Positions 21,076-34,539 of a DNA stretch of 64,000 bases are shown here, in pieces. Source of the stretch: Paracyclopina nana (taxonomy: Eukaryota; Arthropoda; Copepoda; Cyclopoida; Cyclopettidae). Made by a program: the position numbers and the translations under genes. Location: positions 5,580,001 through 5,644,000 of the forward strand of contig JAGUCH010000003.1 in the NCBI GenBank assembly GCA_019096065.1. The letters run 5' to 3'. Under the pieces are notes generated by a model. That model was not told where the DNA came from, did not search any database, and saw only the letters and a list, made by a program, of their open reading frames with translations. Each line of letters starts with the position of its first letter. The stretch's first letter is position 1.

Positions 21076-23552
21076 TCACTTGTGTGACTTGTGAAACTTG
21101 TTCCCAGACTTGGCCATATCCAACAACAATTGGCAGGGGGTAAATGGAGTTCCATATGCATTTTCATACTTTCTCATCATGTCCACCACGTTCTGAGCTC
21201 CAACGGTGTCAACAAACCTAAAAGGACCTCCCCTCATGGGTGGGAATCCAAGACCAAACACGGCTCCAATATCCCCCTCAAGCGCAGTACGCAAAACTCC
21301 ATCTTGGAGACACATGACAGCTTCATTGACAAACCTGACAACAAGCCTTTGTTGCAAATCTATGTCGGCATCGACTCCGGGAACAGGAGCCGACTCAAAT
21401 TGCTTGAACAAATCGGTTGCTTCAGTATTGACTGGCCTCTCGCCCTTTCCTTCTCCATAAATAAAGCAGCCTTTGCCAGATTTTCTGCCCAACAGCTTTT
21501 TGGCCACCATTGACTTGAGAACTTCGGGGTTGCCGCCTGAGAACCTCTGGCCATAGGCTTTTCCAAGATCTTCAGCGACATGGGCAGCCACATCAACTCC
21601 AACTTCATCAATGAGGGTGGCTACACCCACAGGGAATCCGTATTGCTTCGAAAGCTTGTCAAGGCGTCTAGGGTCAACACCTTCCTGAAGAAGCCTAATT
21701 GCCTCAGATAGAGTTGGAGCCAAGATCCTAGTTGTGTAGAAACCTGGGCCATCTCCTACTACAATGACCACCTTGCCCTGTCGAAGGCCAACATCAACAG
21801 CGGCAGCAGCCACCTAAAACCCAAAGTTTTTACCATGAAGCAGTTCATTCAGTTTTGTAGAATTATCATTACCTCCTTGCTCGTCTTGTCGGTAGTGATG
21901 ATTTCAAGAAGCTGCATTTTATCCACAGGGGAGAAGTAATGCATGCCCACGACCATTTCTGGCCTGGAGCTTGCCTTAGCAATTTCCCCAATAGGGAGAG
22001 CACTGGTGTTAGAAGCAAATATGCAATCAGGACGAATGTACTGCTCTACCTCCTTCACCACCTTGTGCTTGAGTGAAAGATCCTCAAACACAGCTTCAAT
22101 GATCATGTCACAATCCTTCAATTTTGAATAGTCAGTTGTCGGAATTAGGTTTGTCAAATGGAGATTTCCTTCCAGACCACTCAATCTCTTCCTCTTGACT
22201 TTGTTGGCAATTCCGTCTTTGATTTGAAAAACTCCCCGAGCAACACCAGCATCATTGACATCTTTCAACACAGTCTTGATTCCTTTGTCAATAGAAACTT
22301 GCGCAATACCAGCTCCCATCAATCCAGCACCCAAAATACCGATAGACCTAAGATTAAAAATGATGTCAGTGAAAGTAAGCATTACTTTTTGGAGGATTTT
22401 TACTTGGTAGGATTCGCTGGTTTGCCGAATTTGTTCTTTTTACATTCAGTCTGTCCATGAAAGAGTCCGATAAGAGAATTAGACTCGGGGGTAGCAGCCA
22501 GTTGGCCAAAGCCAACATGTTCAGCCTTGTAACCCTCTTCGGTACCTTTATCAAGGCCGACTCGAATAACCTCCAGAATCTTCAGAGGGGCTGGATAAAG
22601 GCCGCTAGTTTGCTTCATAACTTTGCCCTTAGCAGTGTCAAAAATATAATTCTTTGTAGCATCAAGGCTCATCACCCATTGAGTAGCCTTGTCAACCAGA
22701 CCCTTAGGACCCCTGTTTGGTAGCTTCATTTTTTTATCCGCCAAATCCCTGGCGACGCCAACAGCAACTTGCTCAAGATAGTTGCGGGTAGTGATATCAG
22801 CCGGAGCGAATCCTGGTCCAAGTGAATCGACCACGTGATCCACAAGACCGGCCTTTTTGGCCTTTTTGGCATTCAAATTTTTCCCAGTCAATGCCATGTC
22901 TAAGGATGTGGGCAGGCCCACTAATTTAGGGAGCCTTTGAGTTCCACCTCCGCCAGGAAGAAGCCCGAGCATAACCTCAGGAACGCCAAGGCTAGTCTTC
23001 ATGCCTGTAATGATTTGAGTGACATGACCAATGGCGAAGAAAATAATCGTATTGGGATTTACCATCAACAGCAATCCTGTAGTGGCAAGCCATTGCAGTT
23101 TCTAGGCCTCCGCCTAGACAAGGCCCTTGAATGGCAGCAACGACAGGCTTAGTAGAGGATTCGACTCTGAAGAGGAAATCTTGGCAGCCCTTGGACAGAG
23201 CTTGAGCCTCGTCAGCAGTTTTGCAAGAGCCAATCATGTTGATGTCAGCTCCGGCGATGAAGCAACCAACCTTGCCAGAGATCAAGACTGCGGCACGAAT
23301 GTCAGGCCTGGATTGTACCTCATTGAAAATGGCCTCCATGTCCGCCATGACCTCTTGGTTGAGAGAGTTCATCTTGACTCCAGGAGAGTCGAGAGTGATA
23401 ACAGCCACGCCATTGTCAACTCGAAGGCTGACGTGCTTCAGTTGCTTTTCAACTGGTTTGGCTTCTGGAAGTCCGCTCATCAATCGAGTTTGACCCAAGT
23501 AAATGGATGCAGCAGCTTCCTTCAATGGCCTCCATGTATTGGAGTGTGACAT
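21076..23552 (-). CDS. HADHA: Mitochondrial trifunctional protein alpha subunit
   Basis: Exons 23063-23552, 22404-23004, 21873-22347 and 21076-21813 join in phase to 767 residues (human 763). It carries long-chain enoyl-CoA hydratase and 3-hydroxyacyl-CoA dehydrogenase activities of beta-oxidation at the inner mitochondrial membrane, with HADHB as partner. The crotonase half has [10 protein letters not shown], the two catalytic-Glu blocks ([13 protein letters not shown] and [17 protein letters not shown]); the dehydrogenase half has the NAD motif [12 protein letters not shown] and the catalytic-His block [16 protein letters not shown], and it ends in KFHKSHK. The N-terminus ([27 protein letters not shown]) is a plausible presequence. 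A putative upstream exon at about 23630-23650 was not in phase. Confidence 0.96.
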
Positions 23553-24356
23553 CGAAAAGGCTGAAAGTTATTATTCAATAATACTTTGTGTTGGGAATTT
23601 CACAACTTAAGAGCCTTACTCCCAAGCGCCCTTGAGGAGACATGTCGCGAAGTTCGCAGGCTGCCGGCCATTCGGGAAGCGAGAACGGCCTTTGAGGAAG
23701 CCATTTTTGTCACTGCCAGCTCAGCTCAATAAAAATTGGAATGGAAATTCGCCGGCCTTCAAAAAAAGGGTCTTTTCTGCACCTTTGAACCTCAAACAGG
23801 AACGAGTGACATATTGTAAAATAACCCGGCTCAACTATGGTGCCGAAAACTTTCGCCCACTGAATATTTTGGAAAATCTTGGGAAATCAGTAAGCCTATG
23901 TTTAAGTGCCAATTCTCTGGCTTGTCTCTTAATACTAGCAACTTCGGATTTTTAAGTTTGTTGAACAATAAAGATTGCTATCAGACAGGAACGACGCCTC
24001 AATTTTATTTTTTATACCTCTTTTCGCAATAATTTTGTTTACGTCCAACAAACACTAAATATTAAGGCTAAATTACTGACGAAACAGCTTTGCAATAAAT
24101 TTTGCTAAGTATGAGGATGTATTCTGTAATTCCTAATCCCAAGTATATAAAGATTTCTTCAGGATGATTCGTTGAATGAATGATATTTCAAAACTTAAAA
24201 AGCCAAAATCTAAAATATTTGCTGATTGACTTGATTTTAGTAACATTTCAACTCTCGCTAGGCTGACAACAACACAGAAAATTCCTAGCCAAAAGTGGAT
24301 CAATTTGTTGGTTTTCCATGTAAAAAACGGCTGTTTTCTAAATCTAACTTGCAACA
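23553..24356. promoter_or_regulatory. Intergenic region between divergent HADHA and YLPM1
   Basis: About 0.8 kb with no supported gene, holding the promoters of both neighbours. The HADHA-proximal 200 bp is GC-richer. No core element could be named. Confidence 0.4.
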
Positions 24357-27300
24357 ATGTGGCCCAATCGATTTCCTTTCGGAAATGTAAGTTTTTATCT
24401 CAAAATCACATGCCTCATTTGAGTGATGCTTTATTTACAGCCGAACTTTCCCATGGGGGCAAATCCCTTTCAAATGCAAGCTGCCATGAATCAGATGAGA
24501 TTTGGAGTGCCACAGCCTCAGTTTAATCTTCAACAACAGTATCAGGGATCTCCATTTGGTGCCCAAGTTCCACCACTGCCTCCTGGGCCTCCACCACCTT
24601 CGGGTCAAGGCTCTGGCCAGAACAAACCAAGCATGGACCTGTCAGATATTCCTCCACCTCCATCGGTTCCGACCGCTGGCTCAACCGATCAAGTCAAGCC
24701 ACCTGAGCCACCAAATAGTGCTCCCCAACCACCTCCTGGACCTCCTCCCGAGTCATCTTCTGGTCACGGTGGAGACCATTCCTCTCCAAATTACGGAAAT
24801 CCAATCAGAGAGGATTTTTCTACGCCTAGATTTGGTCATCAAATTAGGCCAAACTCGCCCAATCAAGGCTATCATGGTTACCAGAGGCCACCTTTCGGTG
24901 CTCAGGGGCCAAGGCATCAGTTTCAAGGGAATAGAGGACCTAGACCTCCTTTTGGTGGTCAGCGTGGAAGTCCACAAGAAGGGCTACATGGAGGGTCCCG
25001 GGAAGGTCGACAAGGAGGTCAACGTGATGGTCGGCAAGGAGACCCCTATGGTGGCCCCCACGGAGGATCTTATGAAGGCCCCCATGGAGATCCCCATGGT
25101 GGTCCCCGTTTTCCCGGTGGTCCACGTGGTGGTCCCCAGGGTCATGGAATGAGAGGCCAAAGGCCACCATTTTCTGGCCCTAGAGGGCAGAGGCCACAAT
25201 TTGATGGAGGGCAGCAGCAACAAAACTCGAGAACCAAAAATGATTGGCTATGTCCGCAATGCAATGGAAACAATTTTGCACACAGAACGTCTTGCTTTAA
25301 GTGCAGAGCATCTAAACCTCAGAATGACACCGGACCAAATGCTCCTTGCGGAGGGCCTAACGATGGAAATCCTAATCTTGAACGAGGTGCCAATGATTGG
25401 GATTGCTCTAGGTGCGGTGTGAGTAATTTTGCGAGAAGAACAAGTTGCTTCAAGTGCAAAGCCCCTCAAAGTAATTCTGTTGGTTCATCAGCACCACAGA
25501 GTTTACCTGAGATGTCCTCGTGGCACTGCGCTAATTGTAGTGCCCCCAATGGGGATACGATTAAATTCTGCATACAATGTAGATCTCCAAGGGATGCAGC
25601 CCCTGCATCATCAAGTAGTCGTTGGTCATCTGATCCCAAGCAGTCCTCCAACTCTGCAGAAAGTACAGGATCACATTCTGGCCCTCAAGGCTCAAATGAC
25701 CAATTGAAACAGTTTGAGCAAATGTTTTCGAATTGGGAAAAACAATTCGAAAGCTGGAAGGTACAAAATGCCAACAATCCTGACCAGGAGTATGTCAGTC
25801 GATATATAGCAAATATGGAAGGGATGAGAGCCAACTTATTGGATAGAAGAAAAAAGCTGCAAGAAAAAGTGGAGCTACAAAATCAGCAACAGCAACAAGA
25901 ACATCCAGCTCCTGCTAGGTTTCCTGTATCAGACTCAATAAGTGATATAGTCAAAGCTGCCATCGAAAATAGCAAGTTTAGCGCAGAAATGAGCCGACAT
26001 CGTACCAAAGAGCCTGAAGTCGTTGACATCATTGATGATGAAGAGGAAGAGGCTGACGATGATGTAGCATTTTTGTCTTCTGGTCCAAGTACAAGTAAAG
26101 GTATTCCAGGCCTGGGAGATGGTCAAGATCCAGAAATCGAGGCAATTGCTAAACCTCAGGTGTTGACAAAGGAAGATCGGGAAAGAATTTCTAAAGTGTT
26201 GGTTGATCCCGAGGATGAGGATGACGATGAGGAGGAAGAGCAAGTTCCAGCCAAAAAGCCCAGACCATCAAAAACGGAAGAGGGCAAAGGAATCGCCAAG
26301 AACGACGGCAGTTCAAGTAGCAATTATCAAAGTGAAGACAATGACCGTCGTCAAGCTCAAAGTCAGCTTGGTATCTGGCCTCAGTTCCAAAACCATTCCA
26401 ACCATGAAATGCACAGTGGTGTCAAAAATGATGCGGAGACGTTTCAGGCTACTGGACCGCAATTTCAAGGCCAACGAAGTGGTCCTCAGATGTGGCAGGG
26501 TCATAGCCAAGATCAGCAAAATTGGCCTGGTCCTAATTATAATAAGAACAGGCCTCCATGGCAGGATCAGGCTAATGACAGACCTTGGATGCGTCAGCCT
26601 CAATCGCAAATCCGACCGCAAATGGTTCGTCCAAATATGGAACCCTCATGGAATAACAATCCTAATCGTCAGACAAGGCCGGGTTGGCAGGGTCAACAGA
26701 GACCGGATTGGAAAAACCCTCCTAACCAAAGATGGCCTTTGCGACCTCAATGGCAACCTCAAAATGCCCAAAGCTCAAATGAAAGCTCGAAGGCTTGGAA
26801 GGAGCGTGACGCATTATTTATGAACCCTGATGATGTTGAGGAGGACCTTTTCGTGAGAAGAGACGTAGCGGAACCTGTCTCGTGGAACCCGAGCGCAAAA
26901 GTAGTAGACTATGGTCATGGAAAGCCATCAGCAGGAGGCAGCTCAAGCATTGATCACCACAAGCGCGAAGAGTTTGATTACCAAAGCGCAAATTTTGCGA
27001 GAAATCAGCCTGATGAAAGGTCTATTCCTAAGCACTCATCAGGAAGGTCGTCTGATAGGCCTGCCAGAAATTACCACGATGACAGGAATCAATTTCATCG
27101 GGATGACAGAAATCATGAGAGAAATTTTGATAGGAGTCACGAAAGAAATCAAGCCCGAGATCAAGAACGATTCTCTCGTCACAGTTTCCATAACCAGACC
27201 AATGACTACAGGGGTCACGGGAGAAACTTTGATGACCACAAAAGCCAGGATTTACACCGTAACCAGAGCATTCCAATCAGCCATCAAAAGGATTTCCCCA

Positions 27301-28752
27301 GCAAAACTCCTGTTGAGCCACAACCGTTGGGGGAAACTATTCAAGTCGATGATCTCATAAATCCGCCTGGACGTTACATGAGGCCACCCAAGATAGTAAT
27401 GATATTTAGGGGACTCCCAGGATCTGGCAAAAGCTTTGTGGCAAAAAGCATAAAAAATCTCGAAGCCAGCCTTGGCACTGAGGCACCTAGAATCCTTGCT
27501 CTTGATGACTACTTCGAATGTGATGGAGAGGTATGTAGATATGGCCTGCAACTATGTCATTAAATTATCTCTTTACATTTTAGTATGAATATGAGCCTAA
27601 ATTGGAGGAAAGTTATAGAGTCAGTTTGATCAAGTCCTTCAAGAAGCAAATTGATGATGGATATTTCTCCTTTATTATGGTTGATTGCATTAACAACTTA
27701 ACAAAGCATTATGAAGAAATGTGGAGCTACGCCAAGCAAAAGGGATTCGAGGTTCTTTCATCTTTTTTTTTGCCTTTCACATAGTCTGAGTTTTTTATCA
27801 TTTATTATTAAAGGTATACATTGGTGACATGGAATGTGACGTCAGTTTGGCTGTGACAAGAAACATTCATGGTTGGAAAGAGGAAGCTCTGTCCAAGCTT
27901 GCCAAAAATTGGGACCCAACACCTGTTCATTACAACAAGCTAGATTTGAGGGGATTCCTACAAGACAAAGAAATCACTCAGGTTGAAATGGAGGACGCGG
28001 AGCCAGAGGACAAGGAGCAAGACCAAGTTGCCAACGAGGAAGATGATGATGAGGTAAGATTCCTCACCAAGAGAAAGACAAACTATGCTGTGATTATTGA
28101 ATAGTAATAATAATGCTCAAGTCTATGCCCTCGAGATGAAAAGTAGAATTTAGCGTTGATAGCTTTGAATAATGGGCTTCTGAGATACATCGGCCTTTGA
28201 GTCGATAGATAGGTGTCTGATAATTTTACACCAACAGGATCAAGACTCCAATTCAGGTCCATTTAAATTGAGCAAATGGGAAGTAATGGATAAAGAGAAT
28301 AAAATGGGTAAGTCTTACTTAATTAGTCACATGTCAATAATTCCCCGATGAATTGCTGTAGAATGTCTCGGATTTGTCTCTGCAAATTAATTAACGCTAT
28401 TTTTTTGCATTTCAGCTCAATTGGACGGAGTATCTGAAAAGGCGATAAAGAGACTAGCAGAACACCACAGCATCAACGATTGGCTAGAATTATCTGACGA
28501 CTCTTCAAACCCCTCAAATAGGAGGAATGGGAAAAAGAGGGTAACAATAACTTACTCATGTCAAGAGCCTTTTCAAACGGGTCTTTATAGGTACGATGGG
28601 CCGATTTGGAAGAGCGCAATGCTCAGATGAAGATGAGAGACATTGGATTTGTCGTGGGTCATACTAATTGGGATCGGATGATGGATCCTTCAGAGGGAAG
28701 CTCTGCCCTTACTCGCACTAAAATTATACCCAACCGATACCAGTCTCAATGA
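24357..28752 (+). CDS. YLPM1: YLPM1/ZAP3 family nuclear protein with three RanBP2 zinc fingers
   Basis: Seven exons (24357-24386, 24441-27530, 27584-27751, 27814-28053, 28238-28307, 28416-28540, 28591-28752) give 1294 residues. The N-terminal 275 residues are Pro/Gly/Gln-rich. Three RanBP2-type zinc fingers follow at about 278-300, 329-352 and 370-394 (WxCxxC...NFAxRTSCFKC), a class that binds single-stranded RNA. A coiled segment, an acidic stretch and RS/RDE-rich regions come next. The C-terminal P-loop domain starts with MIFRGLPGSGKS (about 1005), and the end reads KKRVRWADLEERNAQ...IGFVVGHTNW, diagnostic of YLPM1. The family associates with PP1 and telomerase regulation in mammals. The 30-bp first exon is supported by phase and a good donor. 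Vertebrate YLPM1, as I recall it, lacks these fingers. Confidence 0.92.
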
Positions 28753-29229
28753 GTTAGTAGTTAGAAGTGCGATTCAATAAAAAAATTATGAAATTAGCAT
28801 TTCTGCGTAGACTCGTCTTTCAAAAGCTTATGGATGTGTTGCCAACGGATTGCCAACGGCATTTTTTGGCCAAAAATAGGCTTCTTTATTTTTGTTAGGT
28901 GTTTGGAGGCCTGAATAATGATAAAAAAGGGTTTGACCTATCACTAGGGTTTGAGTTCATGGTCAATGTCAAATTCATCAATGCAGATCTAAAAGATTTC
29001 CGTATTTTTTGAAAAAATGGCATAAAAAAATGGCATAATTAAGCTATTTTTCGATATTTTTTGGGACAAATCATTCTGACACGGCCACGGGCAAAAGGCA
29101 AAAATTGACGGAACCAATCAGATTTGAGAATTAAGGCCCAATGAAAATTGATCTTATCTAGAAGTTACAGGGTGACAATAGGGAACCGTAAATCGTACCA
29201 TATTTATCCTACCGGCAAGCTCATAAGAT

Positions 29230-29268
29230 TTCAGACGGCTGATTGCTGACTTCGTAGCGCCGTCTGAA
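29230..29268. repeat. 39-bp palindromic dispersed repeat, copy 1
   Basis: Starts TTCAGACGGC and ends GCCGTCTGAA. Its reverse complement aligns without gaps to 54417-54455, with about 7 differences in 39 positions. Probably the remains of a miniature inverted-repeat element. Confidence 0.65.
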
Positions 29269-29950
29269 TGAGCAAAATGCCTTATTTTCTTGATTATTTT
29301 TCATAAGGTATAATTTTTACAAGCTTAAGTAGTGTCTAAGATTCAAATTGACCAATTATATTTACATCTCACTATATTTAGAGAGCTATCTTTCCTCTAA
29401 TTCCATCTTTTCCTCAAATTACAGGCTGGCCTTTGGGCTGGCTTACGGGCAAGCTAGAACACTAATTAAAAGTGTATCCAGATTGACCCATTATATTAAA
29501 GTGGCGTTTTTGTACGAGGGAGCTGGCTCTTTTTGACTTTTTAATATAGTTCACATCTGGCAGTTCATTTGTTAAACGTGTCAACTACGCGCGCGCACTG
29601 ATGACGTCAAGCCGTCTGAACTCAGTGCCATCTAGTGCAGTCAGCTTGACCTCAAGGTTCCTATAAAGTTGACCAGTTGACAGGTAAAACTGCTTGCCAA
29701 CCATAACTACCTAGCAAAGCTATTGACTTTGTAGAGATGAATAGCTAAAATAGTGCTAAACTGGCTGTACTTACTGCCTACAGATATTTGTCCATTTTGA
29801 TCTTCGCTTCAATGGGAATTTGGTACTGAATCAAAATACGAATTCCAGCCAATGCACTGGAGCACTTTATTATAAGCCAAGCAAGGTAAGGACTTTTGAA
29901 ACGCCCGCTCCCTGCTGTCCACATTGTGGACGCCTAAATCTAGTTTGCAC

Positions 29951-30057
29951 TTTAGAAAACGACCACTTTTGCGACCACCGACCACCAAAATATTTTCCGA
30001 TTAAATCAACTCAAAAACGACCACATCGATCGCTTCCGACCATCGTTGTCAACACTG
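29951..30057 (+). mobile_element. Degraded right end of a hAT-like element
   Basis: The segment shares AAAACGACCACTTTTGCGACCACC and a right terminus (CTTCCGACCA...GTTGT..ACACTG) with the complete element at 59910-60463. No matching left terminus was found upstream, so this copy is truncated or rearranged. Confidence 0.5.
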
Positions 30058-30508
30058 GCCGCCTAAAGAGAAGGGCGCTAATAAGTAAGCACGGGCGCGC
30101 AAATTGTGAACTTAAAGGGTCTTTGCTGTTAGTTATGCTGAGTGGGCGACTCAGCTTGCTCAGCGTAGACAACAGCAGACATCGACGCGCCTGAATTACT
30201 GAAAACTGAGCTTTTGATTCCAAAAAAGCAAGTTAAGACTTGAGGCATCAGTTATGAAGAAGGAAGGATATACGACGCATATATGTGATACAGTGATTCC
30301 GATTCGATGATTAGTGAAAGCACCTATACAATTCGAGGCCAATGAGCTCATTCTACTGAATTAAGGTAAGCATTGATTTTTCTTTTCGTTTTTATACTAT
30401 AAAAGTTAGGTTTGAATTTTGGCTTATTTTCTTCATGATTTCATTTACTTCATTATAAAACATTTATATATCAAATAATTTCATAACAGAGTTTGTACAC
30501 AACATTTA

Positions 30509-33500
30509 TTACATCATTTGGCAGTCGTCGCCCTTGCGACCCTTGCGACCTCTGGCCTCTCCCAATGACCTCGTTTCGGGATCAGAGGTCGTCGTCGGTG
30601 GCGGCTGCCTCTGCTTGGACGCTCCTCCGCCTCGGCCCAATCTTGGCATGGAATTGTAATTCGTCATTTGCCTTCTGCTTCCATCATGGCTTTTGGACTG
30701 CTTGAAGCTGTCATTGCGCCCCAAGTTACTTATAGCTTGGTCGTACTCCGAATCCGGAGGAGGTGGAATCATATCGTCCTTCTGCTTCTGGAGCGAGGTC
30801 ACGGATCCTCTGCGAGAGGGGCGGTTGTTCATGGCCTCTGCAAACAAGTCTCTGGCCACGCTCTGTTCAGTAGCTCGAGGGGCGCTATTGCTATTAACTG
30901 GCCTCGTCACCTCTTGGCCTCCACGAGCAGCATTTGCACCTTGTTTCCGGAAGCGGCCGCTTTGTCGGCCCATGACTCGACCAGGCTGAGGCACTCGTCG
31001 AAATTCGTTCTCGGAGGATACCACCTCAATTCGGTCCGGTGAGGGGTCTCTTTTCGTTGGAGTTGGCTGCCTATGCACTGGCTCTGGAGAGTCGGGCTTC
31101 ACCTCTTCCTCGGCAGCTGGCTGAGGCCGCTGTGGTGGTTTCCCCTTTGGCTCTGATCTTCTTTGGGGCGGACCCCATAAAAACCTGTCGAGCCCTTTAG
31201 ATTCTTTACGCTTTTGGGAAGATAGAGAAGACATGGAGTTGCTTCGAGGATTAGGCTGCCTTTCAGCATTCGACGGCGGAGATGGAGGAGGATCAACAGG
31301 TCTCCTAGATTTGGGTGGCTTTGGAGCAAAGAACGAGGCAAATCCACCTCCCATGCTCTTGCTCTTAGGAGGAGGTCTCCTCTTCGTAGCGGGCGGATTG
31401 TCCATGGGAACCACATCCTCTTGTGGTTCTAATGGACTCTCTTCAATTTGGTCTTCCTCTTGCTGTTGTGATATAGGCTCCTCAACGCGAGGCTGCACTA
31501 CCTCGATTTCAGGCTCCAGTTGCTGAGGCTGTACCGGAAGAGGTTGCTTTTCAAGGACTGGCAACTGCTCCGGTGCTTGATTTCCTTCAGGCTGTAGAGA
31601 TTGAGGCTGAGGCCTGTATTGAGGCTGGGGCTGTTGAGGCTGGGGAGGACTGACATTGAAGTAGTCTGAAAGGCCTCCGCCTGGCTTGGCTGCCCTCTTC
31701 TTAGGCGGTGGCAGAGATCGACTTCTAGGATCTCTCCTTTGGAACGATGGAGCGCTATCTTGCCTGGCCATTCTAGGCTGAGGCTGAGGCCGAGGCTTCG
31801 GGGGAGAGAAGAAGCCAGATAGCATATTCTTTTTCTCTCTGCTTTTGCGTGTAGGCAATGAGTTGCTTTTTTGGGGCTCAGCTGGAACTTCAGGTGCCGG
31901 TGGTACGCTGATAGCTTCTTGCTCCATGACCTCGTCCATTTCCTCATCGTCTACGAGGTGCGAAACGTCAACAGGCACCATATCTCCAATTCGCGGCTGA
32001 GGAGGAGCTTCCTCGTGTGGAGCCTGCTTCGTGGCCTTAAAGAAACCGGATAGCCTATTGCTTTTGCTTCTTGGTCGAACCTGTTCCTTTGGCGTTTCCT
32101 TGGGCTTACCAGCAAAGCTGAAAAAGCTGGGCTTTTCCTCACGAATAGGCCCTAATTGCTGAGGACTTTCGTTTTCCTTGTCCATGACGTTATTGCCGTA
32201 TTCCTCGTCGCCATTAAGGGCAGGCTGTTGAATTTGCTCTTCAAGCTGCATTTCTTCCTGTGGATGTTCTACATGGAATTCCTCATTCTGAGGATGCGGT
32301 AATTGTTGAGAGCTTTTGTTCTTGTTTCGTAGCTTAAAGAAGCTACGTTTCTCCACAACGATTTCAGCTTGTTCATTCGTATCGTGGTCATTGGCCTCGG
32401 TGAAAGTATGCTCTGACCGGTCATCAATTCTTTCTTCTGGAAGAGGATAGTCATCCGGATTATTGCTTATGACCTCGGTGGGCTGTTCGTTGGCTGCTTT
32501 TTTGCTGCCTTTGAACTTGAACAAACGAGGCTTCTCTGTCGGAGTCTTCACTTGATGATGTTCATCATGGCTGCTGTAGTCGCTTGTTTCTCTTTCTGCT
32601 GTTTCTTTGTTCGACTTTTTGCTCCCCTTTAACTTGAACAAGCTAGGTTTTTCGTTCGAAGTGTTCAAGCTAATGTGGTGCTGCTCATCGTGACTGCTAT
32701 AATCCTCCGGGGGTGAGTCGTGGCTTTCACTTTTCTTGGTGTTCCTGAACTTGAACAAGCTGGGTTTTTCGTTTGATGCAGAATGATGATCATCATGACC
32801 GCCATTATTTTCATTGTTAGCGTTCTTTTTGGCATTCTTGAACTTGAACAAGCTAGGCTTATCCTTTTCATGGTTTTGAGAGTGAAAGCTTTCATCCATG
32901 TGCTCATTGATTTCGGGATTACTTTTGTTCAAATCCTTGTTGGAGGACTTTTTACTGCCTTTCATCTTGAAAAAGCTACGCTTCACTTCAGTTGGCTGTT
33001 GCTGCTGATCCAATTGTTGGGGGACATGATCACCATGGCCATTGTCTTCGTCCGTCTTTTGTGACTTCTTGGCGCCTTTGAACTTGAACAGGCTCGACTT
33101 GGCCGCTGGCGCCTCCTCCTCTTGATCAGGTTCAGGCTGGGGCTCTTCAATGTAGTAGGAGACCTCATCGTGCTTGGACTTTTTTTTGCCGATCCCAAAG
33201 ATGTTCAGCTTGGACTTTTTGACAGGTTTTTCTTCGTAGCTGAAAATGGGGGGCTCTCCCTCTGCAATGAAGTCATTGTCCACGACAGGAACCATCGGAG
33301 GTGGTTCGCTCGTTTGAGGCCACTCAATGTTTTCAATGTCGTATCCCAAGGCTGCATCAATGTCGATCTCCTGAGTCGTCTCCATCATGCTCGTGTTGAA
33401 GTTTTCGTAGATGGCATTGCTGCCATTCGTCGGGGCTTCATTGTACATATTCCCGCGCGATGATGTTCTCATTGGCAACTCGGGTGGAGGCTGCTGGAAA

Positions 33501-34539
33501 AATGGGTCGTTGTCAAACACCTCTTGGAATCCTTGTTCTCCGTTCTCCTCCTGCATCCGCAGGATCTCATCCAGGTCGGTGGGCTTGGACATGGACCGTT
33601 TCCTAGTCAAGGGTAAGTTGTGGTGGCCGAAATCGTCTTGTAGCATGCTGCCGTTGGCATGGGTGAACATGCTGGCATTGAACTGCTGCGGCCCATCCAT
33701 GGTCTTTTCGTGGTCATCGCTCGTGATTGAGCCTCCGTCCGAGGACGTCGAGTCCTGGCGCACATGCACGACCTCCGCATGGTGCATTTGAGGAGCTTCG
33801 TACGTTTGCACCACATCTGTGGCCACGACATTGGGCAACGCAGGCTTGGACCATCGATTCTCAGGCTTGAGATACTTGTTGAGCTTGGGAGCAGCCTCCA
33901 CTGTCACGGGTTGGCTATGGTCAATCGTGTCCGTGAGGTATTGCGCCATGACCGTCTTGGTGACGTGCGCTTCATCCGCATCGTCTTGGTCCGCATATGG
34001 AACGTCCGCATTATTGATCGCAGTCCGCGACGACGGTCCGAGGTTGAGGCCGCCCATGTTCATGAGGAACATTTGGACGACATCGTCAGCCGCCGACCCC
34101 GACGTGAACGGGTTAGGCCTGTCCTCCATGGTGGTCGTGTTAGTGCTGGCTTTCATGTATGGCCCGAGGGCCGAGTCCCTGCCTAACGAGCGAGAATCGA
34201 AGGACGACTCTTGGCTGTACAGCGATCCAGCGGCCGTGATGGGTCTCTCGTGGTCTCGTCCGCCTTCGCTCATAGCCCTTGAGCGAGGGTAGGAGAGTGC
34301 GGACTGCCGGCCTTCGCTGGCCAAGTCCAATTGCGAGTAGGTTACCTATTATGTGCATGGCAAACGGGAGATAAGGTGAGTATATACAGTGCGCGATAAG
34401 GCTTTGAAAAAAAGGTGCGTACCTGCGGCTGATGCTTGTTCTTCTCGATGTAGCAAGCCTTGTGGAAATGTTGGGGAGGGTTCTCCCGTTTGTACTTCCT
34501 CCAGAGGCCGCGATCACTGTTGGTCCTGTAGAGTGGCAT
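30509..34539 (-). CDS. Large disordered protein with repeated (S/R)LFKFKG boxes, function unknown
   Basis: Two exons (34423-34539 and 30509-34345) give 1317 residues. The first exon adds MPLYRTNSDRGLWRKYKREN... and supplies a true ATG; the second exon alone would start at a TTG. The chain is acidic, Gln/Pro-rich and largely disordered. Between about residues 455 and 820 a basic-aromatic box of the form KPSLFKFKGSKK recurs about eight times at 35-60 residue spacing, separated by acidic His/Asp/Glu linkers. Downstream are related aromatic boxes (LSGFFKATK, LSGFFSPPK, LSDYFNV, FASFFAPK). I recognise no family. The alternation of basic-aromatic stickers and acidic spacers suggests a scaffold that binds a membrane or a protein many times (inference). 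The short first intron (77 bp) is typical of the region. Confidence 0.75.

Larger units (their letters stand above)
28753..30508. other. Intergenic region with repeat debris
   Basis: No supported gene. It contains a 39-bp palindromic repeat (29230-29268), a short related piece near 29610, and a degraded end of a hAT-like element (29951-30057). The YLPM1 3' UTR and the 3' UTR of the minus-strand disordered protein lie at its edges. Confidence 0.5.

Noticed and set aside
23600..23660. Extra N-terminal exon for HADHA (ATG at about 23643 minus, good donor)
   Set aside because: Joining it to the acceptor before 23552 gives the wrong reading phase, and the existing ATG already yields a plausible presequence.
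29931..30065. 8-bp target duplication (GACGCCTA/GCCGCCTA) around the hAT remnant
   Set aside because: Only 7 of 8 bases match and the left boundary lacks the CAG-type terminus, so it is probably chance.
34325..34345. Start of the large disordered protein inside its second exon
   Set aside because: The codon at 34330 is TTG. A better model adds an upstream exon (34423-34539) with ATG, good splice sites and matching phase.
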